From Verrucomicrobiia bacterium (lineage in GTDB: Bacteria; Verrucomicrobiota; Verrucomicrobiia; Palsa-1439), in assembly GCA_035577545.1 (NCBI GenBank), contig DATLVI010000042.1, positions 1 through 45,533 of the forward strand: a stretch of 45,533 bases of DNA, given 5' to 3'. A model generated the notes under the pieces. That model ran no database searches and was not told where the DNA came from. It saw only the letters and a list, made by a program, of their open reading frames with translations. The translations under genes and the position numbers were made by a program. Every line of letters starts with the position of its first letter. Position 1 is the first letter of the stretch. This document shows positions 7,809-16,161 of this stretch, one piece after another.

Positions 7809-10800
7809 ATGCATACATTACGCACTGTCGGTGTCTCGTTTGTTCGTTCAACATCACTTCGACGCCTCGCGCTCGCGCTGATAGCCGTGGCGTCTTTTGC
7901 GGCCAATACCGCACAGGCTGCTTTCACTGCCCAAATACAGGGACAATCATTCGGCAGCACCAACTGGATTACGGGCAATCTTAGCGGTTGGGCTGAATTG
8001 GATTTCATCCCAATGCGGGTATTCATGACGGGCGGTTCAGTCAGCAACCAGACGATTACGGTCCAGTTCGATCACACCAAGTCGACCGCCGGCACTCCGC
8101 ATCTGGGCATTGAAAACCTTTATAACTTCACGGCGTCACCGAACGTTGTGATCACGTCTGGCCCGACGGCAAACACTCCATCGGGGCAAAATATGTGGTC
8201 GTACACGTTCGTCATCAACCTGACGGACAATACGCCGGGTTTCGTCCAGTTCAGCGGGCGATTGGCATCGGGCGCGCATCTTTTTGGCGGCAGCTCGCTC
8301 ATGATCGGCGGAACACCTTCGCTCGGATCACTCAAAATCCATGCACCGGCAGCGAACGCCGGCAATCCCGACCTCTCCATCGTCAAGACCGGCCCGACGA
8401 ATGCGAATCCCGGCCAGGTCATCAACTACAGTATCAGCTATCAGAACAAACTCAGTGGCTCCACGGCCACCGGCGTCCAGATCACGGATTTCCTGCCGGA
8501 TCAGGTCACGTTCGTAAGCTGCTCAGCCGGGTGCTCGACGCTCGGCAACACCGTCACGTGGGACCTTGGCGATCTCGCGCGCGGCGCCAGCGGCATCGTT
8601 ACCTACCAGGTCGTGGTGACGAATCTGGTCACCACCGGGTTCACGTTCCAAAACAACGCTTCCATCGGCGGCTCCCAGAATGATGCGAATCCAGCCGACA
8701 ACCTTTCGTCTGTCACCACCATCGTCACCTCGAACTGCATTCCGCCGTCGATCGCGGCCGGACCTTCGGACTCCGCGGCCTGCGCGGGTGACTCGGTGAC
8801 TCTCTTGGTTGCCGCCAACGGCAGCGCGACCTTGCAGTATCAGTGGCGCAAGAACGGCGTGGGCATCAGCGGCGCCAATAGCGACACACTCACGTTGAAC
8901 TCGCTCAGTGGGAACGATTCGGGTTCTTATGACGTCGTCATCAGCAATCTTTGCGGCACCGTGACGTCATCGCCCGCGACATTAACTGTTGGCGGGGCCG
9001 TAATCACTTCCAATCCCGCCGACGACACCGCGTGCCCGGGTGATTTGGCGGCGTTCCTTGTCGAGGCCAGCGGCGAGTCGCTCACCTACCAATGGCGCAA
9101 GGACGGCGCGGACATTGGCGGCGCGACGAACAGCCTCTTTGAGATTGCCTCCGTTTCCGCGACCAACGCGGGTGGTTACGACGTGGTGGTCAGCGGCACC
9201 TGCGGTGGTACGACTTCTTCCGTTGCGACGTTGACCGTAAATTTGCCCACGATGATCACCGCCGATCCGTCAGGCGTCACGGTCTGCACTGGCGCGTCCG
9301 TGACGTTGTCGGCCTCGGCGAGCGGCACCTCGCTAACGTATCAGTGGCAAAAGGACGGTAACGACATTTCCGGCGCAACCGCTAGCACCTACAGCATCGC
9401 GTCCGCCGGCGGGGCGGATGCCGGCTCCTACAATGTTACCGTCACCGGGGCATGCGGTTCCCCGGCCGTTTCGGCTGCGGCCAGCGTGATCGTGAAACCC
9501 GCACCTGTCGCCACGGATGACAGCTATGCGACCGACGAAGATGTGCCCCTCAATGTCAGCGCTGCGGGGGTACTTGGCAACGATGCAAATCCTGGCGGAG
9601 ATCCGCTGACAGCGGTGCTTGCCAGCGGTCCGACGCACGGCAACCTTACGTTAAACGCCGACGGGTCGTTCGCTTACACTCCGAACAGCCTGTTTTCTGG
9701 TACGGACAGCTTCACGTATAACGCCCAGACAACTTGCGGTAGCTCCGGCCCAGCAACGGTCACCATCACGGTCAACCACGTCAATCACGCTCCGGTTGCA
9801 AACGACGACAGCTACAACATGTCACAGGACACGCAGTTGACGGTCCCTGCGTCTGGCGTACTGGCCAATGACAGCGATGTGGACGGCGACACGTTGACCG
9901 CGGCCCTTGTTGATGGACCTTCGCATGGCGTATTGACGCTAAACGCCGATGGGTCGTTTACGTACACGCCGTTAGCGGGCTTCTCCGGTACCGACACGTT
10001 TACGTACGAAGCGAGCGATGGATCGCTTATGTCAGCCGCCGCCACGGTGACGATCAATGTAGCGCACGTCAACCACTCGCCCGTGGCCGTGGACGACAGC
10101 TTGACGATTGCCGAGAATAGCGGGTCGCACGCGGTCGATGTGCTGGCGAACGACTCGGACTCCGACGGCGATACGCTAACGATTACCCTGGTCGGCGACG
10201 CTGCCAACGGCTCGACGGCCATCACGGGCGGCGGCACCGGGCTCACCTACACGCCGAATAGCGACTTCAGCGGCTCCGATTCGTTTACCTACACGATCAG
10301 CGACGGCAACGGCGGGACGGCGACAGGGACGGTCACCGTGACGATCCTGCATGTTGCGGTTGCTCCAGTTGCCCAGGATGACTCGTACCAAGTCCAGGAA
10401 AACGATACCTTGGACGTGACAGCTCCGGGCGTGCTGGCCAACGACACCAACACCGAAGCCACCGCGCTCACGGCGATTCTGGTTTCCTCTCCAACAAACG
10501 GCACGCTGACCCTCAATGCCAATGGCTCGTTCACATACGTGCCCGATGACAACTTCAGTGGTCCGGACGGCTTTACGTATAAAGCCAACAACGGGTCGAA
10601 CGACTCCAACATCGCCACCGTGCACATCACCGTATCGGCCGTCCACGGGGCGGGCGACGTTGATCTGTTCGTCAAGTCCGCTGCGGCCAAGATGAACCGG
10701 GCGGCTGGCTCGCGGGACAGCATTACGCTTCGCGGCAAGATCAATCCGCGCGGCGCAAAGGACAACCTGAGCGGCGCGACAATGGCGGTGGAGATCAACG

Positions 10801-11558
10801 GCGTCAGTCTCGCTCCGGCGCAGACGCTTGACGCACGCGGTCGTGCCACGAGTGTGGTTGGCAGTATCAAGACGAGCTACCAGCTCCGGAATACCACTGG
10901 CGCATACAGCATCAAAGTCAGCGGCACCGATCTCAGCGCGGCGCTCGGTTTGGCCAATCACACGGAAGCCGGCGTCACCGTGGTCAACGTGCGACTGACG
11001 ATTAACGGCGCGGCCCTGGATATCCCGGTCACAGTTGCCAAGATCGAATGCCCCTATCGCACCACCAAGGACAAAGCCAGCGCAGTTCGGTTCAACTACC
11101 GCAAGAACCGCACGCTGACCGGTGTGTTCAACTCCAACAAGACCCTCGCAGCCCAGGCGGGCCGGGTGGCGGTGCGCATGTCCGGCGTCGTTGAGTCGGA
11201 TGGCAGTGGGGCGATTGTCCCAACCGGCCCCGTCTCGATTCAAATCGGCAACGCCCAGATCGCGGTGCCGGTTACCGAGTTGGCCGCCGCGGGGACGGAC
11301 TACCAACTTCTCCCGCAGATCGCGCCCTCCTCGGGGACGACGACGCTGACGAAGTTCTCATTCCGCAATTCGACGCACACGTTCGCCCTGAGCATCGCGT
11401 CCGGCGACATTCCGTTGCCCGCGCCGGCTGCTAATGGTCCGATGAAGTATGAGTTACCGGTGTTGATCACGGTGCAGACGGCCAACGGTCCGATGTTCTT
11501 CGAGAGCATCATCGAATTGAAGCGGACCACTGCGACGTCCACGCACTGGAAGCGGTAA
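7809..11558 (+). CDS. giant secreted adhesin-like protein (DUF11, Ig-like and cadherin-like repeats)
   Basis: A 1249-residue exported protein, probably on the cell surface or in the matrix. A long signal peptide ends near AQA (residue 37). An unassigned beta-rich head (38-185) follows, then a DUF11-type repeat (about 186-309, GQVINYSISYQN). Three Ig-like domains come next (about 311-394, 396-476, 477-562), each with an AC/CxG start, YQWRKNG or YQWQKDG, and G(S/G)YxVxV. Four cadherin-like VCBS/BID-type repeats follow (about 564-656, 657-753, 754-848, 850-946), marked by DDSY, GVLANDxxxxG, LNADGSFTYTP and FSGTDSFTY. The tail (about 947-1249) appears to be an unassigned domain present twice. Function is inferred from modules only; no enzyme domain or membrane anchor is evident. 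Confidence 0.85.
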   Translation: MHTLRTVGVSFVRSTSLRRLALALIAVASFAANTAQAAFTAQIQGQSFGSTNWITGNLSGWAELDFIPMRVFMTGGSVSNQTITVQFDHTKSTAGTPHLGIENLYNFTASPNVVITSGPTANTPSGQNMWSYTFVINLTDNTPGFVQFSGRLASGAHLFGGSSLMIGGTPSLGSLKIHAPAANAGNPDLSIVKTGPTNANPGQVINYSISYQNKLSGSTATGVQITDFLPDQVTFVSCSAGCSTLGNTVTWDLGDLARGASGIVTYQVVVTNLVTTGFTFQNNASIGGSQNDANPADNLSSVTTIVTSNCIPPSIAAGPSDSAACAGDSVTLLVAANGSATLQYQWRKNGVGISGANSDTLTLNSLSGNDSGSYDVVISNLCGTVTSSPATLTVGGAVITSNPADDTACPGDLAAFLVEASGESLTYQWRKDGADIGGATNSLFEIASVSATNAGGYDVVVSGTCGGTTSSVATLTVNLPTMITADPSGVTVCTGASVTLSASASGTSLTYQWQKDGNDISGATASTYSIASAGGADAGSYNVTVTGACGSPAVSAAASVIVKPAPVATDDSYATDEDVPLNVSAAGVLGNDANPGGDPLTAVLASGPTHGNLTLNADGSFAYTPNSLFSGTDSFTYNAQTTCGSSGPATVTITVNHVNHAPVANDDSYNMSQDTQLTVPASGVLANDSDVDGDTLTAALVDGPSHGVLTLNADGSFTYTPLAGFSGTDTFTYEASDGSLMSAAATVTINVAHVNHSPVAVDDSLTIAENSGSHAVDVLANDSDSDGDTLTITLVGDAANGSTAITGGGTGLTYTPNSDFSGSDSFTYTISDGNGGTATGTVTVTILHVAVAPVAQDDSYQVQENDTLDVTAPGVLANDTNTEATALTAILVSSPTNGTLTLNANGSFTYVPDDNFSGPDGFTYKANNGSNDSNIATVHITVSAVHGAGDVDLFVKSAAAKMNRAAGSRDSITLRGKINPRGAKDNLSGATMAVEINGVSLAPAQTLDARGRATSVVGSIKTSYQLRNTTGAYSIKVSGTDLSAALGLANHTEAGVTVVNVRLTINGAALDIPVTVAKIECPYRTTKDKASAVRFNYRKNRTLTGVFNSNKTLAAQAGRVAVRMSGVVESDGSGAIVPTGPVSIQIGNAQIAVPVTELAAAGTDYQLLPQIAPSSGTTTLTKFSFRNSTHTFALSIASGDIPLPAPAANGPMKYELPVLITVQTANGPMFFESIIELKRTTATSTHWKR

Positions 11559-11577
11559 CCGGGGCCTCAATAACTCC

Positions 11578-11605
11578 GCCGCCTGCGGCGCCAACCGCAG
11601 GCGGC
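11578..11605 (+). terminator. strong hairpin after the adhesin-like gene
   Basis: GCCGCCTGCGG (11578-11588) pairs perfectly with CCGCAGGCGGC (11595-11605) across a six-base loop. It begins 20 bp after the stop codon. There is no T-run, so it may be a Rho-type or processing hairpin, or a palindromic repeat. Confidence 0.5.
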
Positions 11606-11638
11606 AATGCAGAGCGGGCGGCGGACCCACGTAGTCGC

Positions 11639-11667
11639 TGGACAACCTGATTCCAACTCGTTATCGT
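11639..11667 (+). promoter_or_regulatory. promoter of the FAH-family gene
   Basis: TGGACA (11639-11644), 17 bp spacer, TATCGT (11662-11667). The predicted start near 11674 gives a leader of about 26 nt that contains the GGAGAGG ribosome binding site. Confidence 0.55.
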
Positions 11668-11699
11668 CTCCACCGCCACTTTCTTTCGGAGAGGAAACG

Positions 11700-12488
11700 A
11701 TGAAGATTATTCGCTATCAGGATTCGAGCGGGCGCATTTGTCACGGGGCTGACGGCCGTCGCATCGAGGGCGACATATTCGGGCAGTATGTCGTCACGGG
11801 AGAGAAGGCTGATGTGAAGAAGTTGCTCGCGCCGATCGTGCCGTTGCAAATCCTGTGCATCGGACTGAACTACCGCGGTCACGCTCAAGAGACCAACGCG
11901 AAGCTGCCGGAATATCCCGTCCTGTTCACGAAAGGGGTCGGTACCGTGCAGAATCCCGGCGATCCGATCCTGATCCCGATGCACCTCAAGAGCGAGGAAG
12001 TGGATTACGAATGTGAGTTGGCCGTGGTCATCGGCAAACCCGGCAAGAATGTCTCGAAGAAAGACGCACTCAATCACGTGCTCGGTTATACCTGCGGCAA
12101 CGATGTGAGCGCCCGCGATTGGCAGATCAAGCGCGGCGGCAGCCAGTGGTGCCGCGGCAAAACCTTCGACACTTTTTGCCCACTGGGACCCTGCCTAGTC
12201 ACCGCCGATGAGATTCCAAATCCGAACACCCTGACGATCAAGACCACGGTCAACGGCGAAGTAATGCAGGAATCGAATACGCGGGACATGATTTTCGATG
12301 TTCCTGCCTTGATCGAGTTTCTCAGCGGCAGTACCACATTGTTGCCCGGCACTGTGATCATGACCGGTACGCCCCAAGGGGTCGGCATGGCGCGAAAACC
12401 ACAGCGCTGGTTGCATGCGGGAGACAGCGTGACCATCGAAATCGAGAAAATCGGCGCGCTGACGAATCCCGTCCAAGATGAGGCGTGA
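11700..12488 (+). CDS. fumarylacetoacetate hydrolase family protein
   Basis: A 262-residue FAH-fold enzyme. Such proteins use a divalent metal to hydrolyse, decarboxylate or isomerise acylpyruvate-like acids in the cytoplasm; the exact substrate is not visible. The family's core is clear: CIGLNYRGHAQE, PVLFTKG, then the metal-binding DYECELAVVIGK, GYTCGNDVSARDWQ, GKTFDTFCPLGPCLV, and the C-terminal GTPQGVGMARKP with a GDSVTIEIEKIG finish. The ATG at 11700 follows a strong ribosome binding site (GGAGAGG, six bases upstream), which rules out the longer in-frame extension to 11607. It has its own promoter and stands 56 bp before lipA on the same strand. Confidence 0.88.
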   Translation: MKIIRYQDSSGRICHGADGRRIEGDIFGQYVVTGEKADVKKLLAPIVPLQILCIGLNYRGHAQETNAKLPEYPVLFTKGVGTVQNPGDPILIPMHLKSEEVDYECELAVVIGKPGKNVSKKDALNHVLGYTCGNDVSARDWQIKRGGSQWCRGKTFDTFCPLGPCLVTADEIPNPNTLTIKTTVNGEVMQESNTRDMIFDVPALIEFLSGSTTLLPGTVIMTGTPQGVGMARKPQRWLHAGDSVTIEIEKIGALTNPVQDEA

Positions 12489-12502
12489 GGGATGGCGACA
12501 GC

Positions 12503-12531
12503 GTGACAAATGCCACGGCGTGATTTATTGT
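12503..12531 (+). promoter_or_regulatory. promoter of lipA
   Basis: GTGACA (12503-12508), 17 bp spacer, TATTGT (12526-12531). The start codon at 12545 is 13 bases further on, so the leader would be only about six or seven bases and no Shine-Dalgarno sequence is present. Confidence 0.55.
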
Positions 12532-12544
12532 TTCCCGCGCGAAC

Positions 12545-13426
12545 ATGGACACCGCACTGATTACCATTGAGCCGACGCCGCATCGGCGTCTGCCGCCGTG
12601 GATCCGGCAGCGCGTGCCGGGCGGCGAACGCTACGCCTACCTGAAGAACGTCCTCCGCGAATTCAAGCTGCACACCGTTTGCGAAGAAGCCAAATGCCCA
12701 AACATGGGCGAGTGCTGGGAACACGGTGCCGCCACGTTCATGCTCATGGGCGACGTCTGCACGCGCCGCTGCAATTTCTGCGCGGTCGATAAAGGCAAGC
12801 CCGGCTTTCTCGACGCCGCCGAACCCGAGCACGTAGCCGAAGTCGTGGCGGCCATGAAGCTCGATTACTGCGTGCTCACCTCGGTGACCCGTGATGATCT
12901 GCCCGACCAGGGTGCCGACCACATCGCCCGCACGATCGAAACGATTCACGCACGCTTGCCCGACTGCAAACTGGAAATGCTCATCCCCGATTTCCGCGGC
13001 GAGCCAGCCTGCATCGCCCGCGTCGTGAAAACCCCGCTCGCCGTCCTCGCGCACAATATGGAAACCATCCCGCGCCTGTACAAGCAAGTGCGCCCCGGCG
13101 CCGTGTACGAACGCTCCCTGCGCGTCCTGGAAATGACCAAGGAATTTCGCGGTGATATCCTCACCAAGTCCGGCCTGATGCTCGGCCTCGGCGAAACCCG
13201 CGAAGAATTGCTGGAAGTCTTTCGTGACCTGCGCCAGCACGGCTGCGACATCCTCACGCTCGGCCAGTACCTGCGCCCGACCGAAGACCAATTAACCGTC
13301 ACCCGCTACGTCACCCCCGAAGAATTCGCCCTCTTCAAGCAAGACGCGCTGGAATTGGGCTTCCACCACGTAGAATCCGGCCCCCTCGTCCGTAGTTCCT
13401 ACCACGCGTGGGAACATGTGAAATAG
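12545..13426 (+). CDS. lipA: lipoyl synthase
   Basis: Radical SAM enzyme that inserts two sulfurs into the octanoyl chain on lipoyl domains of 2-oxoacid dehydrogenases and the glycine cleavage system. The 293 residues match the family. The auxiliary [4Fe-4S] cluster ligands are C46, C51 and C57 (CEEAKCPNMGEC), and the radical SAM cluster is C72-C76-C79 (CTRRCNFC). SVTRDDLPDQGADH and KSGLMLGLGE are typical, and VRSSYHAWE near the end carries the RSSY serine that binds the auxiliary cluster. No lipB or ligase lies nearby, so octanoyl supply is encoded elsewhere. The ATG at 12545 fits a near-leaderless message. Confidence 0.96.
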   Translation: MDTALITIEPTPHRRLPPWIRQRVPGGERYAYLKNVLREFKLHTVCEEAKCPNMGECWEHGAATFMLMGDVCTRRCNFCAVDKGKPGFLDAAEPEHVAEVVAAMKLDYCVLTSVTRDDLPDQGADHIARTIETIHARLPDCKLEMLIPDFRGEPACIARVVKTPLAVLAHNMETIPRLYKQVRPGAVYERSLRVLEMTKEFRGDILTKSGLMLGLGETREELLEVFRDLRQHGCDILTLGQYLRPTEDQLTVTRYVTPEEFALFKQDALELGFHHVESGPLVRSSYHAWEHVK

Positions 13427-13454
13427 GAAGGCAAAATAATGTGCGACATATTTT

Positions 13455-13652
13455 TTGAATCTCCTTCTAGCAATCATTTTTGTACCCGTAGCAGTTTTAT
13501 GGAGGCGTCGTTGCCGAACAATCGTTACCAAAGGATTCAAATTTAAGGAGGAGTTTCGTCGCTGGCTGATTTCCATGATAATTCTTCTTATTGTCCTCGC
13601 AGTCATGGCGATCAAACGCGGCTATCTCCTGCCCGTGTACGGTTCAAACTAA
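13455..13652 (+). CDS. possible small membrane protein
   Basis: An open frame of 65 codons starting with TTG. It has two hydrophobic segments (LLLAIIFVPVAVLW and WLISMIILLIVLAVMAI) separated by a very basic loop (RRRCRTIVTKGFKFKEEFRR), the layout of a small two-span membrane protein. There is no convincing ribosome binding site, and I recognise no family. It lies in the gap between lipA and the trmJ remnant. It may be a real small gene or chance; codon-level conservation would decide. Confidence 0.35.
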   Translation: MNLLLAIIFVPVAVLWRRRCRTIVTKGFKFKEEFRRWLISMIILLIVLAVMAIKRGYLLPVYGSN

Positions 13653-13694
13653 GCCAACGTTGTGCGTTTTTTACACGGAATTCCAACCGCTGCT

Positions 13695-13766
13695 CTACTT
13701 TTTCGGATGTTCGTTCACGTAGAAATCGATCTGCTGGCAGATGCGGTGGAGGATGTTGCAGTCGCG
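13695..13766 (-). pseudogene. trmJ 3'-end remnant
   Basis: This segment matches the last 72 bases of trmJ (16162-16233) in the same orientation, with 65 identities and no gaps. All seven differences are transitions. Read on the minus strand it still encodes RDCNILHRICQQIDFYVNE followed by HPKK and a stop; five differences are silent and two conservative (I/V, N/D). The rest of the gene is missing upstream. The substitution pattern implies that it diverged while part of a working gene, so it likely came from a related trmJ and was not a recent local copy. Confidence 0.85.
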
Positions 13767-13859
13767 CCTTTTTAGCGAAATGTTGCGAACATCTCACCAA
13801 AAATCAGGCCAATTTCCGGCTGGTTGCCCATCCGCTCCATTTGCGAGCGCTTGTTTAGA

Positions 13860-13873
13860 TTACACGAGTGTAA
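13860..13873. promoter_or_regulatory. 6-2-6 palindrome, candidate operator
   Basis: TTACAC-GA-GTGTAA is a perfect inverted repeat, 46 bases upstream of the proposed start at 13920. It has the size of a repressor half-site pair. No promoter boxes could be assigned with confidence around it. Confidence 0.4.
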
Positions 13874-13919
13874 CCAAGCAACTGCAAGGGAATTAAAATG
13901 CCTCTCGTGCATCACAACA

Positions 13920-16157
13920 ATGAGGCCACGGCGAATGAAATTGGCGCCCTCTCGCGACAACACTGCGATTGCTGCTGCGCAACCCCTCGGGTTGAATCAG
14001 CAAACCGAGAATACCGTGCGCGCCAATTCACCTTTCCGATCCGACTTGGAAGTTTTCTTCATCAGCGCGTTGATCCTCTACTTGGAACTCCTCTTGATCC
14101 GCTGGATTGGCACCGAGATTCGCATCTTTGCATACCTGGGCAACCTTCTCCTGATCATGTGTTTCTTTGGTGTCGGGTTGGGGTGCTATCGGGCAGCCAA
14201 GCCCGTGCAGCCCGTACTGATGGCTGCGGTCCTGTTGTTGCTCGCCACGCTCGTCGCCAATCCGTTCCACATTCCCGAACTCGACTTTTCCCGGGTAACA
14301 TTTCTGCTCAGCGGCTTCGAGGACTCGCCCATCTGGTGGGACGTGCATGCAGCGGGCTTGGGCTTCATGGCGGGCGGCCTCCTCATCGGAATCCTCATCG
14401 TTCTGGTGACGCTCACCTTCGCGCCATTGGGACAAATACTCGGGCGGGCGATGCAACGCGCCCCACAAACCATCCGCGCCTATTCGATCAATATCGCCGG
14501 AAGCCTCGTCGGGGTTTGGCTCTTTAACACTTTGAGTTGGGCCTCCACCCCGCCAACCGTCTGGATGCTCGTGGCGGCGGCACTGCTCGCGGCCACCCTT
14601 CTCGCGGGAAAATTCCGCGCGGGGCTCGCGGTTGGTCTGGTAGTTGCCGCGGCATGGGTGGTGTGGGCTGGTGACTTGTCCGAGGGCGTCGTCTTCTGGT
14701 CGCCCTATCAAAAGGTCGCGATATTCCCGATCCACGTGCCGGTGGGCTTTACCCAGGTGCAACCGGGCTACATTGTGCAGGTCAACGGAACCGCCCACCA
14801 GGCCATGCTTGATCTCTCCGACGCCTTCACTGCGAAATATCCCGAACTGTTCGCGCGCGAGCAATTGGATCGCAACCACTACAATGTCCCTTTCAGCTTC
14901 AAGCCGAATGCGCACCGCATACTGATTGTCGGTGCGGGTGCCGGCAATAATGCGGCCGCCGCGCTGCGTCACGGCGTCGAGCAAGTGGACTGCGTCGAAA
15001 TCGATCCACAAATCTACGCCGTGGGCCAACGTTTCCATCCCGAACAGCCCTACAGCGACCCGCGAGTCCACATGATTGTGAATGACGCGCGAGCTTTCTT
15101 CAAGCAAGCCATGGGACCGTATGATCTGGTTTGGTTCGGGTGGCTCGACGCGCATACGCTCGGCTCGTCCTATAACAACATGCGGTTGGATCATTACGTC
15201 TACACCGCCGAGAGCTTCCAAGAGGCCAAAAAACTGGTGGCGCCCGACGGTTTGATGGTGGTCAATTTCCCCGCCCAGCGATTGTGGATGGTGGACCGAC
15301 TGTTCAGTCTGCTGCGGCAGACGTTCGGGCATGATCCCTTTGTTTACTCGGAGGACTTGTTCATTGAGAAGGTGGGACATACTCCGACGGTCACGCTCGT
15401 CATTGGCGAGCACCCCGTCACCCCGCAGATGATCCAAAACCCCGTGCTGCGTGATTTCGTCGCTTCCTCGGAGATGCATCCCGCCGGCACAGTTCGTGTC
15501 ACGACCGATGACTGGCCGTACTTGTATCTGCAGCGGGCCGGGATCCCACGACTCCACCTGATCGTTTCAGCGGCGATTGTGGTGGCTGTACTGCTGGTGG
15601 GACGACGGGCACTTGGGGTGGCGGGCGGATCGGACTGGCATTTCTTCGCGCTGGGCGCCGCCTTCCTCCTGCTGGAAGTGCAGACCGTCAGCCGCGCCAC
15701 GTTGCTGTTCGGGATGACCTGGATCGTCAACGCCATCGTCATCTCGGCGGTGCTGGTGATGATCCTGTTGTCCAACCTCGTCGCGTGGCGCTGGCCGCAC
15801 CTCCCGCAAGCCGCAATCGTGGCCGGCCTGGCGCTCAGCCTTGCCGCGTTGGCACTAGTGCCGCTGGACTGGTTCAACGCGTTGACTGGCGCGACCAAGC
15901 TCCTCGCCGCCAGTGCGTTTCTGACCGCGCCGGTGTTCTTCGCGGGACTCATCTTCATCCGCTCTTTCGCCGTCTGCGCGGACAAATCGCGGGCACTCGG
16001 CTCCAATCTCATCGGCGCGCTGGTGGGTGGGCTGCTGGAATCGCTATCGTTCGTCACCGGCGTCCGGGCCCTTATCCTTCTCGTCGGCCTCTTTTATCTG
16101 ATTGCGATCTTGCGGCGACCCAGTGCCAGTTCGACACTGAATATCGCTGCGGCTTAG
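13920..16157 (+). CDS. membrane protein with spermidine-synthase-like methyltransferase-fold domain
   Basis: A protein of about 745 residues of the membrane-fused spermine/spermidine synthase type. Several N-terminal membrane spans begin with FFISALILYLELLLIRWIG. A soluble Rossmann domain follows (ILIVGAGAGNNAAAALRHG, then VDCVEIDPQIYAVG and VNDARAFF), which would bind (decarboxylated) SAM. A second set of C-terminal spans begins near FALGAAFLLLEVQTVSR. The true substrate is unknown; relatives are often labelled spermidine synthase without proof. The start is uncertain: ATG 13920 and 13935 are in frame. An ATG at 13898 with a better AAGGG site is in another frame, so a small frameshift near the 5' end is possible. 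The gene is bracketed by trmJ 3' ends and faces trmJ tail to tail. Confidence 0.75.
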   Translation: MRPRRMKLAPSRDNTAIAAAQPLGLNQQTENTVRANSPFRSDLEVFFISALILYLELLLIRWIGTEIRIFAYLGNLLLIMCFFGVGLGCYRAAKPVQPVLMAAVLLLLATLVANPFHIPELDFSRVTFLLSGFEDSPIWWDVHAAGLGFMAGGLLIGILIVLVTLTFAPLGQILGRAMQRAPQTIRAYSINIAGSLVGVWLFNTLSWASTPPTVWMLVAAALLAATLLAGKFRAGLAVGLVVAAAWVVWAGDLSEGVVFWSPYQKVAIFPIHVPVGFTQVQPGYIVQVNGTAHQAMLDLSDAFTAKYPELFAREQLDRNHYNVPFSFKPNAHRILIVGAGAGNNAAAALRHGVEQVDCVEIDPQIYAVGQRFHPEQPYSDPRVHMIVNDARAFFKQAMGPYDLVWFGWLDAHTLGSSYNNMRLDHYVYTAESFQEAKKLVAPDGLMVVNFPAQRLWMVDRLFSLLRQTFGHDPFVYSEDLFIEKVGHTPTVTLVIGEHPVTPQMIQNPVLRDFVASSEMHPAGTVRVTTDDWPYLYLQRAGIPRLHLIVSAAIVVAVLLVGRRALGVAGGSDWHFFALGAAFLLLEVQTVSRATLLFGMTWIVNAIVISAVLVMILLSNLVAWRWPHLPQAAIVAGLALSLAALALVPLDWFNALTGATKLLAASAFLTAPVFFAGLIFIRSFAVCADKSRALGSNLIGALVGGLLESLSFVTGVRALILLVGLFYLIAILRRPSASSTLNIAAA

Positions 16158-16161
16158 CGGG

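Noticed and set aside
10176-11306. Antisense frame over the adhesin-like gene
   Set aside because: Shadow of a repeat-rich GC-biased gene; composition is Arg/Asp/Gly-rich and no start signals are present.
13824-13919. TTG start extending the spermidine-synthase-like protein by 32 residues
   Set aside because: The extension crosses a palindrome and is not protein-like, with no membrane-lead or domain character.
14028-15557. A 509-codon open frame on the minus strand
   Set aside because: Antisense to the spermidine-synthase-like gene, with unnatural Arg/His/Glu-rich composition; no domains.
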